A stretch of DNA of 64,000 bases from Chloroflexota bacterium. Lineage in GTDB: Bacteria; Chloroflexota; Anaerolineae; Aggregatilineales; Phototrophicaceae. Positions 33,254 through 41,458 of this stretch are shown piece after piece. Each line of letters starts with the position of its first letter. Positions within the stretch are counted from its first letter, which is position 1. The position numbers and the translations under genes are program-made. The DNA lies in assembly GCA_020161935.1 (NCBI GenBank), contig JAIUNI010000010.1, positions 124,001 to 188,000 on the forward strand. Reading direction: 5' to 3'. The notes below the pieces were generated by a model that made no database searches, had not been told where the DNA came from, and saw nothing but the letters and a program-made list of their open reading frames with translations.

Positions 33254-33645
33254 TATAAGTTGGCCTTTGCCCGGTAAGCCGCAACGGCAGCTTCGATCCT
33301 TGTATCAATGGCACGGTCGATGTCGTCTGGCATGGCGGAGGGTGAGATGGTATGACGCGCGTCGAGTTCGTCCAGCGTCTTCAGCACTTGTATGCCGCGC
33401 TGTACCCAAATCTCACGTTCGGCTGCGTAATCCTCATCGGAAATTTTGAGTGTGGCGTGGTCTTCATCAAGGTCACGGATGTTGCCCAAAACGCGCTCAT
33501 ACACGATCAGCAGCCGCTCGCGCTGCTTCTCGATCAGGGCATCATCGTTGGTCGCCGCCTGTGAACGCTGCATAAACGGGGAAGCGATGAACATCAGCAC
33601 CCCGACAACGATCACGATCCCCATAATCAGTCCCGGCAAACTCAT
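33253..33645 (-). CDS. CcmI-like membrane-anchored helical protein
   Basis: This 130-residue protein has an N-terminal membrane helix (about residues 4-24) and a long helical region with RDLDEDHATLKISDEDYAAE, which resembles the periplasmic/cytoplasmic coiled segment of CcmI N-terminal domains (typical pattern RxLDxDxxxGKIxxxDY). It lacks the TPR domain. It overlaps the thioredoxin gene upstream (ATGA) and the next gene (TAATG). A part in apocytochrome handling is likely from context. Confidence 0.68.
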   Translation of the reverse strand: MSLPGLIMGIVIVVGVLMFIASPFMQRSQAATNDDALIEKQRERLLIVYERVLGNIRDLDEDHATLKISDEDYAAEREIWVQRGIQVLKTLDELDARHTISPSAMPDDIDRAIDTRIEAAVAAYRAKANL

Positions 33646-34238
33646 GCGTCACTTCCCAATGCGGCATCAATCGCATCCGTAAGCTGCTGGCTGCCGTCGA
33701 TATTCTGGGCAGGGTCATCGACAAACGGAATCTTGAAGAACTGGCTGATGTTGCCTTCACGGTCAATAATGAACGTTTCCGGCACGCCTTGAATATTGTA
33801 CATCTCCGAGATTTTGGTGCCGATGTCCAAGCCGTTCGGGTAGCTGTGTCCATACTGCTGAAGGAAGGCTTTGGCGTTGGTTTCGGTGTCGGTGTAGGCC
33901 ACCCCGACGATGACCACATCCTTATCCTTGTATTCCTGCCACACGCGCTCCAAAATCGGCGCTTCTTGGCGGCACGGGCCGCACCAGCTTGCCCAGAAGT
34001 TGACGACCACCACCCGCCCCTTGAGCGACGACAGCTTGATCTGTCCCCCCTCTAGGGTGGTCAGTGTGAAGTCCGGTGCGGGGCCACCTGTCGGCTGCGT
34101 TTGGTTGCGGCGTGCCAGCGCGAAGCCGAACACCATCACCACGGCTGCTACGCCGATCAGCAGGACGATATTGGCTAGGCCCAATCCCTTGCGTGGGGGA
34201 AGGTTAGTCGCTTCGTTTTCGATAAGTCTCTCGCTCAT
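33642..34238 (-). CDS. ccmG: Thioredoxin-like thiol:disulfide protein CcmG/ResA type
   Basis: This 198-residue protein has one N-terminal membrane anchor (about residues 22-43) and an outward TlpA/ResA-like thioredoxin domain. The redox motif is NFWASWCGPCRQEAP (C86, C89) and the cis-proline loop is QGVPETFIID. It should reduce the CxxCH cysteines of apocytochromes so that haem can be attached. It lies between ccmH and the CcmI-like gene. Confidence 0.88.
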   Translation of the reverse strand: MSERLIENEATNLPPRKGLGLANIVLLIGVAAVVMVFGFALARRNQTQPTGGPAPDFTLTTLEGGQIKLSSLKGRVVVVNFWASWCGPCRQEAPILERVWQEYKDKDVVIVGVAYTDTETNAKAFLQQYGHSYPNGLDIGTKISEMYNIQGVPETFIIDREGNISQFFKIPFVDDPAQNIDGSQQLTDAIDAALGSDA

Positions 34239-34265
34239 GTTACTTCATTTCGTCTAATCAAACAC

Positions 34266-34772
34266 CTAACGCCGGCTGCGAAGGTCATTTTCCAACCGTG
34301 CGCGGTAATCATCATCGGCAATCGGGGCGGCTGTTGGGCTGGCGAGCGCCCGCGCCGGATTATGGTTACGCCGCCAGCGGATAATCACCCACAGCGCGAT
34401 GAGAATAGCCACCAGCGCGATAGCAGGCGGGGTTGCCAGTGAAAGCGCCCGCAGCATCGGGTCATCCGGTGTGCCGACCACGCGGTCGCCGTAGCGTTCC
34501 ACGAAGCTCGCCTTGATCTGCTCCGGCGTTTGCCCTGCCGCGAGCTGTGCCCCGATTTCTTCCCGCCACTGCTGGCACGCATCCGTCGGGCAAACATCCA
34601 GTGGAATATTCTCGCAAACCGGACAGTACATCTCTTTGGCAACCGCGTTGATGTCATCAGCCGTTACCGTCGCGGGTGTCGCGTCCTGCGCGGCGGTCGG
34701 GTAAATCATCAGTGCCGCCGCGAGGATACCGACGAGGTACCAAACTTTCGTCCATGAACTCAGGCGCGGCAT
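34266..34772 (-). CDS. ccmH: CcmH-type protein with four clustered cysteines
   Basis: This 168-residue protein starts at the ATG at 34772, which overlaps the ccmF stop (ATGA). It has a signal peptide or anchor (about residues 8-28), the CcmH/CcmL domain and a C-terminal membrane helix (about 112-131). The usual LRCxxCQ motif is changed to MYCPVCENIP (C50, C53), and two more cysteines follow (C61, C66). The family's three-helix bundle is recognisable through QWREEIGAQLAAGQ and FVERYGDRVV. It works with CcmF and CcmG in haem attachment. Confidence 0.85.
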   Translation of the reverse strand: MPRLSSWTKVWYLVGILAAALMIYPTAAQDATPATVTADDINAVAKEMYCPVCENIPLDVCPTDACQQWREEIGAQLAAGQTPEQIKASFVERYGDRVVGTPDDPMLRALSLATPPAIALVAILIALWVIIRWRRNHNPARALASPTAAPIADDDYRARLENDLRSRR

Positions 34773-37066
34773 CAGGCTTTCGCTCCTACAGTCTCGCCCA
34801 CAGCGGCTGGAGCATGTTTGGTAACGGTTAGCTGCTCGGTCGGCCACGCGGCGATAAACGTTCCGAGCATCAGCACCAAGCCGCCCCACCACACAAGGTT
34901 AATCAACGGGTTGACGTAAATCTTGAAGGTGGCGCTGCCTTCGCTGACGTTCTCCCAGCCGACCAGCAGCACATAAAAGTCGGCTTCAAGCGTGCTGTAC
35001 GAACCGGCGATGGTCATCGGTTGATTCGGGTAAAGGTCGTGGCGCGGGCGAATGTGTGCCAAATCCTGCCCATTTCGCAAAATCGTCAGGTCGGCAATTT
35101 GCATCTGCCGCCCATCGTCAGCCACCGCTTCGGTAAAGTTGTCGTAGCGCATGGTATAGCCGCCGAAATCCAGCGACTCGCCCTTTGCCAGTGTCCGCTG
35201 CGTTTCCTGCTGGAACAGCGTACTGCCGATCACACCGATGCCAATAATCGTGATGCCGAGGTGAACGAGGTAGCCGCCGTAACGCCGACGGTTGCGCCCG
35301 AACAGCGCTAACACGGCTTGCCACCCGTTTTCGCCGAGGCTCTTATGCCGCGCCGCCGCACCGCGATACGTTTCATAAATCGCGACAAATCCCGCAAGGG
35401 CGGCGATGCCATAGCCGAATAACGCGCCTGCATTCGTCGTGTGCTGCGTAATCACCAGTATCACCAGCAGAACAACCGTGAGCGCCAACGGAACGACCAA
35501 CGAGCGCCCTAACCGCCGCAGCGAGGTTGCGCCCCACGCCGAAAGCGGCGCGATGCCCATCAGGATATACATGGCGATGAACAGCGGCGGCGTGACCTGT
35601 AGGAAGTATTCCTTGCCGAGTGTGATTTCTTCGTTCAAGAACAGGCTGGAAATAATCGGTGCGCCGAAGCTGCCCCAGAAAATCGCGACGAACAGCAGCA
35701 CGAAAATGACGTTGTTCAGTACGAACAGCGACTCACGGCTCATGATGTTGGCGAAGGCGTGGTCGTCTTTGAGTTCGCCACGGTTCCAGCGCCACAGGAT
35801 GAGGCCAACCGAGATGAGCGTCATCGCCGCCCAGAACAGGAACATTGGCATTCCAATTTCGCTGCGGGCGAAGGCATGTACGCTGTCGATCAAACCGCTG
35901 CGGGTGGCAAATGTGCCGAACATCACCGCCGAGAACGTGCCGATGACGAGGAACATATTCCAGACTTTGAGCATCCCACGCTTCTCTTGGATCATAACAC
36001 TGTGCAGGAAGGCCGTGCCGATCAGCCACGGCAGGAAGGCCGCGTTTTCAACCGGGTCCCAGCCCCAGTAGCCGCCCCAACCCAGCACGTCATACGCCCA
36101 GCGCCCGCCGAGGATCAGGCCGAGGCTGAGGAACAACCACGCGATCAGCGCCCAACGCCGTGTCGCTTTAATCCAGTTGGTTGATAGATCACCGGAAGCC
36201 AGTGCGGCCATCGCAAACGCGAACGGAATAACCATCCCCACGAAACCCAAGTACAGCATCGGCGGGTGAATAATCATACCGAAGTGCCGCAGCAGCGGGT
36301 TTAAACCCTGTGCTGTATCAGCGAGCGTTTGGGCTTCCGGTGCTTGGGCGTTGGCAGGAATGAGCGAGGCTTCTTGGATGCAGTCGGTATACGGGGTTTG
36401 GATGACCGCCGGAATACCCGCCTGTACGAGCGCATTCTTCACCTGTGCCGCGCGTCCGTCGTCCACGCAGCTTACCGCCGTTACGCCGGAACCTGTGCCA
36501 CCAATGTTCGGGGTCGATTGAGCGTTTAAGTCCGTTAGGGTGCGGCTGAGGGCGCTCTTTTGCTGGGTCGTCAGTGCCGTTTCGTTCCATGCCACATCAT
36601 TACCCGACCAGAACCACCAGCGCTGGAAAGGATTTTCGTAAAACAGCACCAGCACGAGGAAGAAGCCGATAACCGCCATCAAGTACGCGATCACGTAGGG
36701 CATCAAGCGGCGGTGACTGCGCCAGTTGAAGATCAACGCGCCGACCGCAAACAAGCTCATCAACAGTGTCCAAAAGAGGATCGAGCCTTTTTGCGATCCC
36801 CACAGCGCCGTAATCCGGTACAGTGTAGGTGTGTTAGGGTCGCTAACCGACCACACATAGCTCATCTGGTACGCGCCGTTAACCAGCCCAATCAGGAGCG
36901 CTAACGACGCGGTGAGGAGCAGTGGGAATGTTAATAAAGCGGCATTACGGGCGCTCAGTAGCGCCGCTTCCGATTGTTTACGTCCGGCAAAAATAGACGC
37001 GCCGATGGCATATAAAGACGCGACCAATGCCAGAAAAGTTGTAATCAGGCCAAGTTCAGCCAGCAT
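34772..37066 (-). CDS. ccmF: Cytochrome c haem lyase subunit CcmF
   Basis: This 764-residue membrane protein has about 15 helices and the tryptophan-rich motif WGGYWGWDPVENAAFLPWL, with conserved histidines nearby (LLRHFGMIIHPPMLYLG; TAFLHSVMIQ). It takes haem from CcmE and joins it to apocytochrome. Residues about 165-235 form an unusual polar loop with two cysteines and Asn/Gln/Thr-rich sequence, longer than in most CcmF. It is followed by ccmH with an ATGA overlap. Confidence 0.94.
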   Translation of the reverse strand: MLAELGLITTFLALVASLYAIGASIFAGRKQSEAALLSARNAALLTFPLLLTASLALLIGLVNGAYQMSYVWSVSDPNTPTLYRITALWGSQKGSILFWTLLMSLFAVGALIFNWRSHRRLMPYVIAYLMAVIGFFLVLVLFYENPFQRWWFWSGNDVAWNETALTTQQKSALSRTLTDLNAQSTPNIGGTGSGVTAVSCVDDGRAAQVKNALVQAGIPAVIQTPYTDCIQEASLIPANAQAPEAQTLADTAQGLNPLLRHFGMIIHPPMLYLGFVGMVIPFAFAMAALASGDLSTNWIKATRRWALIAWLFLSLGLILGGRWAYDVLGWGGYWGWDPVENAAFLPWLIGTAFLHSVMIQEKRGMLKVWNMFLVIGTFSAVMFGTFATRSGLIDSVHAFARSEIGMPMFLFWAAMTLISVGLILWRWNRGELKDDHAFANIMSRESLFVLNNVIFVLLFVAIFWGSFGAPIISSLFLNEEITLGKEYFLQVTPPLFIAMYILMGIAPLSAWGATSLRRLGRSLVVPLALTVVLLVILVITQHTTNAGALFGYGIAALAGFVAIYETYRGAAARHKSLGENGWQAVLALFGRNRRRYGGYLVHLGITIIGIGVIGSTLFQQETQRTLAKGESLDFGGYTMRYDNFTEAVADDGRQMQIADLTILRNGQDLAHIRPRHDLYPNQPMTIAGSYSTLEADFYVLLVGWENVSEGSATFKIYVNPLINLVWWGGLVLMLGTFIAAWPTEQLTVTKHAPAAVGETVGAKA

Positions 37067-37071
37067 AATGG

Positions 37072-37608
37072 TTATGCGCTCGGATGGACGATGCTCTCAC
37101 CCGGATTGGCTTCTTGGAACCGGGTAGGGCATTTCAACAGCAGTTCGGTTGCTTGGAACACACCATTCTCATCCAGCGTACCGGTCAAAATCGCCTGTGC
37201 TTCGTGCTTGAGTAAATCGGGCTTCACCTGTCCGGTAATATGGATCGGCACACGAACGGCATCGGGATTATTCACCGATTCATAAAGTGCTTGCGCCAGA
37301 TTTTCATATTCCGGGGGAATATTGGCTATCGAGAAGTCGATAATCAGGTTTTTGTCGTCATATTGGATGCTGTCGCCGATGACCGCGCCGGAGATACGCA
37401 CGGTTTTACCAACGTATTCGGTGTTATTCAGCAGCTCGTCTACAGTGATGTAATAGCGCGCACCGTTGGTGGTGCTGCTGACGATCAGAAAAGTGACCGC
37501 CGCGAGGATTAAAATACCGCCGATCAGAAACTTCAAACGGCTGTTGCCAACCTTTGTCACTGGCGCAGCAACTTGCTGATGCGGCTTTTCCCATCTGGCT
37601 TGAGCCAT
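37072..37608 (-). CDS. ccmE: Haem chaperone CcmE, Cys-type with CxxxF
   Basis: This 178-residue protein has an N-terminal membrane anchor (about residues 24-45) and the OB-fold CcmE domain (YYITVDELL, VRISGAVI). In classical CcmE the haem is bound covalently by His in HxxxY; here the site reads LLLKCPTRFQE, with C160 and F164. A Cys-type (CxxxY) CcmE is known from sulfate reducers and archaea; here the tyrosine is also replaced, by Phe (codon TTC). It is the first gene of the ccm unit. Confidence 0.9.
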   Translation of the reverse strand: MAQARWEKPHQQVAAPVTKVGNSRLKFLIGGILILAAVTFLIVSSTTNGARYYITVDELLNNTEYVGKTVRISGAVIGDSIQYDDKNLIIDFSIANIPPEYENLAQALYESVNNPDAVRVPIHITGQVKPDLLKHEAQAILTGTLDENGVFQATELLLKCPTRFQEANPGESIVHPSA

Positions 37609-37732
37609 ACCACGTCCCTTTCAACTGCCTTGATCGAACTATCGTATCAATAAGTATTCAACTGGATTACTAACATTTGTATGCTATTAAGTAGATCAAA
37701 AGTCATATTTGCATTCTTGTGAAAAATCTTAC

Positions 37733-37765
37733 AAAAAAGCCCGTCGAATCGCAACTCTACGGGCT
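37733..37765 (-). terminator. Terminator of the cytochrome bc/c unit
   Basis: On the minus strand AGCCCGT and ACGGGCT form a 7-bp stem (37738-37765) followed by TTTTTTGTAA. It lies 46 bases beyond the small membrane protein gene and separates the respiratory unit from the ccm unit. Confidence 0.75.
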
Positions 37766-37810
37766 AAACTCTCATGCGTTTATCAAATTGCGGCAGCTTA
37801 GACCAGCAGG

Positions 37811-38026
37811 TTACTTGCTGTTGTTATCCTCGGCCTTGTCCTTCATGTACATCCGACCGCCGACAACTACAATCATGCCCAACCCGAACAGGATGATGAG
37901 TGTCGAAATGTTGCTGGGCGCGGAACTGGTCGTTGCCTCGGCAGCGGCTTCCTGTGCCATGACAGGCAGCGCCATCAAGCACAGCATCATAATGGTCATC
38001 AATCGTGCAAACTTGAGCCGCAGCAT
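37811..38026 (-). CDS. Small membrane protein in the cytochrome unit
   Basis: This 71-residue protein begins at the ATG at 38026 behind AGGAG. It has a signal-peptide-like N-terminus (cleavage near VMAQEA), a short Ala/Thr/Ser-rich outer part, one membrane helix (about residues 41-58) and a charged cytoplasmic tail (MKDKAEDNNSK). It contains no cysteine or haem motif in the mature part. By place it may be a small subunit of the quinol-cytochrome c complex, as such complexes often have single-helix subunits, but this is inference. Confidence 0.68.
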   Translation of the reverse strand: MLRLKFARLMTIMMLCLMALPVMAQEAAAEATTSSAPSNISTLIILFGLGMIVVVGGRMYMKDKAEDNNSK

Positions 38027-38130
38027 GGTTAATCTCCTACGTGTGACAGGTGCGCTGGATACGTGCAAACCTGTGTATTCCCTTATAGCAGATATTGTAC
38101 CGCAGACTGCGCGTTTCGTCTGCGATAGGT

Positions 38131-38799
38131 TTAGCTGTCTTGGCTTTCGAGGAACGACACCACGTCCGCCAGTTCTTGTAGCGTCATACGGTCGCCAAAA
38201 TTGCTCACCATGACGTTCTGGTAGTCCGGCACAACATACGCCGCCGGATCAATAATGCTTTCCACCAAGTAGTGCTGCACGGTATAGCCCTCGAACGCCG
38301 GGTCTTGCAGCCGTTCCTCATCCACCCGCGTGTACGTGCTTTCCGTCGGTGGGCCAAGCGGGACTTCAGCTTCATGACAGCCCGCGCAGCCGAGGTCGCC
38401 ATTATACAGAAGCTGCCCGTTGATCGGATCGCCGTAAACCGTTTCAAGCGCGTTCATAATCCGGTCAATGTCATACCCGACGTTACGGCTCGCCGCGTCC
38501 GCAGGAATGTAACCGCAGTTGAGCGCCAGTTCTTGATAAGCCTCGCCCACCTTGAACAGCCTATCGAGTGTGACTCCGGCTTCCTCACTCGTATCCAGTT
38601 TGAGCGCCGCGAGTTGGGCGGCCAAGTCGGTCTGCTGCTGGATCAGCTCTGCCGGATCACAGTTGAGTTCGACAGGCGCGGGGGTTCCGGTCGGTATGGA
38701 AGGGGTCGGTGTTGGGGTTTCTTGGGCGGCTGCCATGCCGAGTGTGATGAGCATAACGGCGGCAATCGCGAATAGTCCGGTTAAGGTGCGGCGTGACAT
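38131..38799 (-). CDS. Monohaem cytochrome c, secreted
   Basis: This 222-residue protein starts at the ATG at 38799 behind GGAG. It has a signal peptide (cleavage near MAAAQE), a Thr/Pro linker and a C-terminal class I cytochrome domain with CAGCH (C138, C141, H142). The likely Met ligand is in YQNVMVSNFG. The C-terminal 80 residues (YTRV..ERLQDPAFEGYT...ADVVSFL) closely match the second haem domain of the two dihaem cytochromes upstream, so the three genes share a duplicated module. It probably passes electrons from the bc complex. Confidence 0.88.
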   Translation of the reverse strand: MSRRTLTGLFAIAAVMLITLGMAAAQETPTPTPSIPTGTPAPVELNCDPAELIQQQTDLAAQLAALKLDTSEEAGVTLDRLFKVGEAYQELALNCGYIPADAASRNVGYDIDRIMNALETVYGDPINGQLLYNGDLGCAGCHEAEVPLGPPTESTYTRVDEERLQDPAFEGYTVQHYLVESIIDPAAYVVPDYQNVMVSNFGDRMTLQELADVVSFLESQDS

Positions 38800-38914
38800 A
38801 CAGTCTCCATTTCTGCCAGTTTGCCGGAGCGCGAACTGCTTCAACTGGCAGGAATGATGCTACACCACCCCTCACGGCACTTACAAGCCGCAAAAACCCC
38901 GACAGATGTCAGCA

Positions 38915-40078
38915 TTATGGGTTCTCCGTTCGTAGATAGGCGATGATGTCCGCCAAGTCTTGCGTAGTTAGTGCCTCGCCAGAATTCGTGATCATTGCGT
39001 TTTGAAAGCCTTCTACGACATGATTTCCCGGTAGGACAATGCTTTCAATGAGGTATTGTTCCGGCGTATAACCTGCAAACTGCGGCTCTTTTAGGCGCTC
39101 ATTGATGACACGGGAATAAGTACCATCCGTCATCGGCCCGACCGCATCAACACTTGCTTGGTGACAGCCTGTGCAGGGAAGATTGTAGCCAAGATTTGAT
39201 TTAACCTGCCCAAGATAAAGAGCCTCGCCTCTTGCTGCATCACCCGTGAGTTGAGCTAAGGCAGCTGTGATAGCTTCAATATCCGTGCCGACTGACTGCG
39301 GTATTGTGTCGTTGGACATAATTAATAGTTGGATCTGAGCTGTATAAGGTTTTGGATCTTCAGCTTGTATCGGGAACTGCTTGACCGCGTACAAATCTTC
39401 CAGCGTCCAGCTGTCCCCTTTGTCCCAGTTCATCATGTAAGCGGTTAGATCTTCCAGTTGATAACGTTCTAACATGAAGTCAGCGAATGCTTCTTGTGAA
39501 TAGGCTGGCATGGCTGAAGGCCAATAACTCGAACTATTCGGGCGACCGTGGATAAGCGTGGTTAATAACAGCGACTCAAGTGTGCCGTTCCAATCAAGCT
39601 GCCAAATCCGGTTGAAAATGACGGGATCGTATCCTTTATCGACAGCCATTTGAACATCAGCAGAACGTTTGACATTGAGATCATCAATCGACACCTCAAT
39701 TTCAGCGATGCGAGTGTCAATTTCGCTGCGCCGAATGTCGGTCATATTTTCTTGGTTGCGTTCGTCGATCAGCCTTGATTTTTCGTGGTTTAAATCCCTA
39801 ATTTGTTCTGTGACTTCAGGGAAGAAATCATGCCCAAATAATAGAGGGTTATTGAGTGCTGGTGCTTTACCCTCTAGTCCCAATCCATCTAACCCATGAC
39901 ACATCGCACAGTGGTCAAGGTACAGGTCAGCGCCGCGTTCGATGGATTGGGCATGGACACCCATTTGGGCGTACTGCATCCGTTCTTCCTCATGCAGCGC
40001 CGCATAAAACAGGCTGATGACGATCAGGAATTGGGCGATGGTGGCGACCAGTCGGCGGCGGGTATTCGGGTCACGCAT
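38915..40078 (-). CDS. Membrane-anchored dihaem cytochrome c, paralogue 1
   Basis: This 387-residue protein has an N-terminal membrane helix (about residues 10-28) and two c-haem sites: CAMCH (C57, C60, H61) and CTGCH (C302, C305, H306). Between them lies a helical, charged insertion (about 88-140, e.g. EKSRLIDERNQENM) that looks like a coiled coil. It is a paralogue of the next gene upstream, with the same layout. It is likely to be the cytochrome c subunit of the neighbouring b6f-like complex or an electron carrier bound to it. Confidence 0.88.
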   Translation of the reverse strand: MRDPNTRRRLVATIAQFLIVISLFYAALHEEERMQYAQMGVHAQSIERGADLYLDHCAMCHGLDGLGLEGKAPALNNPLLFGHDFFPEVTEQIRDLNHEKSRLIDERNQENMTDIRRSEIDTRIAEIEVSIDDLNVKRSADVQMAVDKGYDPVIFNRIWQLDWNGTLESLLLTTLIHGRPNSSSYWPSAMPAYSQEAFADFMLERYQLEDLTAYMMNWDKGDSWTLEDLYAVKQFPIQAEDPKPYTAQIQLLIMSNDTIPQSVGTDIEAITAALAQLTGDAARGEALYLGQVKSNLGYNLPCTGCHQASVDAVGPMTDGTYSRVINERLKEPQFAGYTPEQYLIESIVLPGNHVVEGFQNAMITNSGEALTTQDLADIIAYLRTENP

Positions 40079-40152
40079 ATCAAATAGAGTTACTTAATAA
40101 GTTGTCAATAAATCGATTGTAGCACGGGGAAAGTGTTACATGGCAAATAAAA

Positions 40153-40172
40153 ACCCCGACATCTGCCGGGGT
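40153..40172 (-). terminator. Terminator between the two dihaem cytochrome genes
   Basis: On the minus strand ACCCCG/CGGGGT forms a stem with an 8-base loop followed by TTTTATTTG. It lies 24 bases beyond the upstream dihaem gene. Partial termination here would lower expression of the downstream cytochromes. Confidence 0.65.
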
Positions 40173-40195
40173 CTTTGTTTTCATGAAACTTTGAA

Positions 40196-41377
40196 CTACT
40201 GGTTCTGCGTTTGCAGGTAGGCAATGATGTCCGCCATATCTTGTGGCGTTAGGATGTTGCCGAAGTCTTTCTGCATGGCATCGACAAAACCGGGTACAAC
40301 ATAATCCGAGGGCAGCACAATACTTTCGATCAGGTATTGTTCCGGCGTGTAGCCCGCGAACTGTGGTTCAGCCAAGCGCTCAGTCGATGCACGGGTATAG
40401 GTTCCATCCGTCATTGGCCCAACACCATTTGCCATCTGCATGTGGCAGCCTGTGCAGGCTAATGTATTGCTCAATCCGGTTTTGGCGAAACCATGATACA
40501 GCGCATCCCCGTTTGCGGCATCCCCGGTCAAACCGGCGATTGCGGCGGTAATTGCCTCGACATCGGTGCCGACGGGTTCAGGTATAGTTGCATTACCGGA
40601 CTCGATTATCGCTGCCAATTGATCGCGCAGCGGACCCGCATCTTCTGGCAAAATCGGGAATTGGTTGACCGCGTACAGATCATCAAGCGTCCAATTGTCG
40701 CCCTTATCCCAGTTTTCGATGTAGGCAACAATGTCTTCCAATTGGTCTTGGCGCAGCGGCCCGCCAGCGGTTTGTGACCATGCTGGCATCGGGTCAGGCC
40801 AATAATTTTCGCTGACAGGGCGACCGTGGATGAGTGTGGTCAGCAGGAAGGAGTCGAGCGTCCCAGCCCAACCAAGTTCAGTCAGGCGGCTGTAGCTGCC
40901 ATCGTTGGGGTTATAACCCTTATCAACTGCCGTTTGAACATCAGCGCTTCGCTTGGTGTTGAGGTCGGCAATCGTCGTATTAATCTCGTCAATCCGCGCG
41001 TCGATTTCAGTCTTACGCGCGTCGGTTGTGCCTTCGGCATTCTTCTCATCCGTCAGCAAGCTGATCTCGCCCGTGAGATCGCTAATCTGGCTGCTGATTT
41101 CCGGGAAGAAGTCATGGCCGAACAGCGTAGGGCTGTTCAAAGCGGGTGCTTTACCCACCAACCCGCGCCCATCCAAGCCGTGGCAGGTGGTGCAGTTCGC
41201 GGCGAAAAGCATCGCGCCTTGTTCAATCGCGCGTGCTTCTTGCATCTCTGCGAAGGCTGCCATACGTCCGCCTTCATTGATTGCCGCCCAGCCGAGAAAC
41301 ACCATCGTCAACACGAACGCGATCAACCCGACGGTAATTCGGTTTTCAATTTTTCCTACAAGCATTCGTTCAAACAT
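40196..41377 (-). CDS. Membrane-anchored dihaem cytochrome c, paralogue 2
   Basis: This 393-residue protein starts at the ATG at 41377; a TTG seven codons upstream is less likely. It has one membrane helix (about residues 14-33), a first haem site CTTCH (C62, C65, H66) and a second CTGCH followed by a Met-rich turn (MQMANGVGPM). A charged helical insertion between the haems (SDLTGEISLLTDEKN, then KRSADVQTAVDKGY) parallels paralogue 1. It directly follows cytochrome b and is the better candidate for the complex's own cytochrome c subunit. Confidence 0.88.
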   Translation of the reverse strand: MFERMLVGKIENRITVGLIAFVLTMVFLGWAAINEGGRMAAFAEMQEARAIEQGAMLFAANCTTCHGLDGRGLVGKAPALNSPTLFGHDFFPEISSQISDLTGEISLLTDEKNAEGTTDARKTEIDARIDEINTTIADLNTKRSADVQTAVDKGYNPNDGSYSRLTELGWAGTLDSFLLTTLIHGRPVSENYWPDPMPAWSQTAGGPLRQDQLEDIVAYIENWDKGDNWTLDDLYAVNQFPILPEDAGPLRDQLAAIIESGNATIPEPVGTDVEAITAAIAGLTGDAANGDALYHGFAKTGLSNTLACTGCHMQMANGVGPMTDGTYTRASTERLAEPQFAGYTPEQYLIESIVLPSDYVVPGFVDAMQKDFGNILTPQDMADIIAYLQTQNQ

Positions 41378-41422
41378 ATTCAATCGTCCTGAGTACAACC
41401 AAAAAGGTGGTTAATGATGCCT

Positions 41423-41446
41423 AAGGGCGCTCACGCGAGCGCCCTT
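41423..41446. terminator. Strong hairpin between cytochrome b and cytochrome c genes
   Basis: A perfect 10-bp stem AAGGGCGCTC/GAGCGCCCTT with a 4-base loop lies 13 bases after the cytochrome b stop. The T-rich side faces the plus strand, so for the minus-strand operon it is more likely an mRNA-processing or stability hairpin than a full terminator. Confidence 0.5.
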
Positions 41447-41458
41447 CCGGTTTTATTT

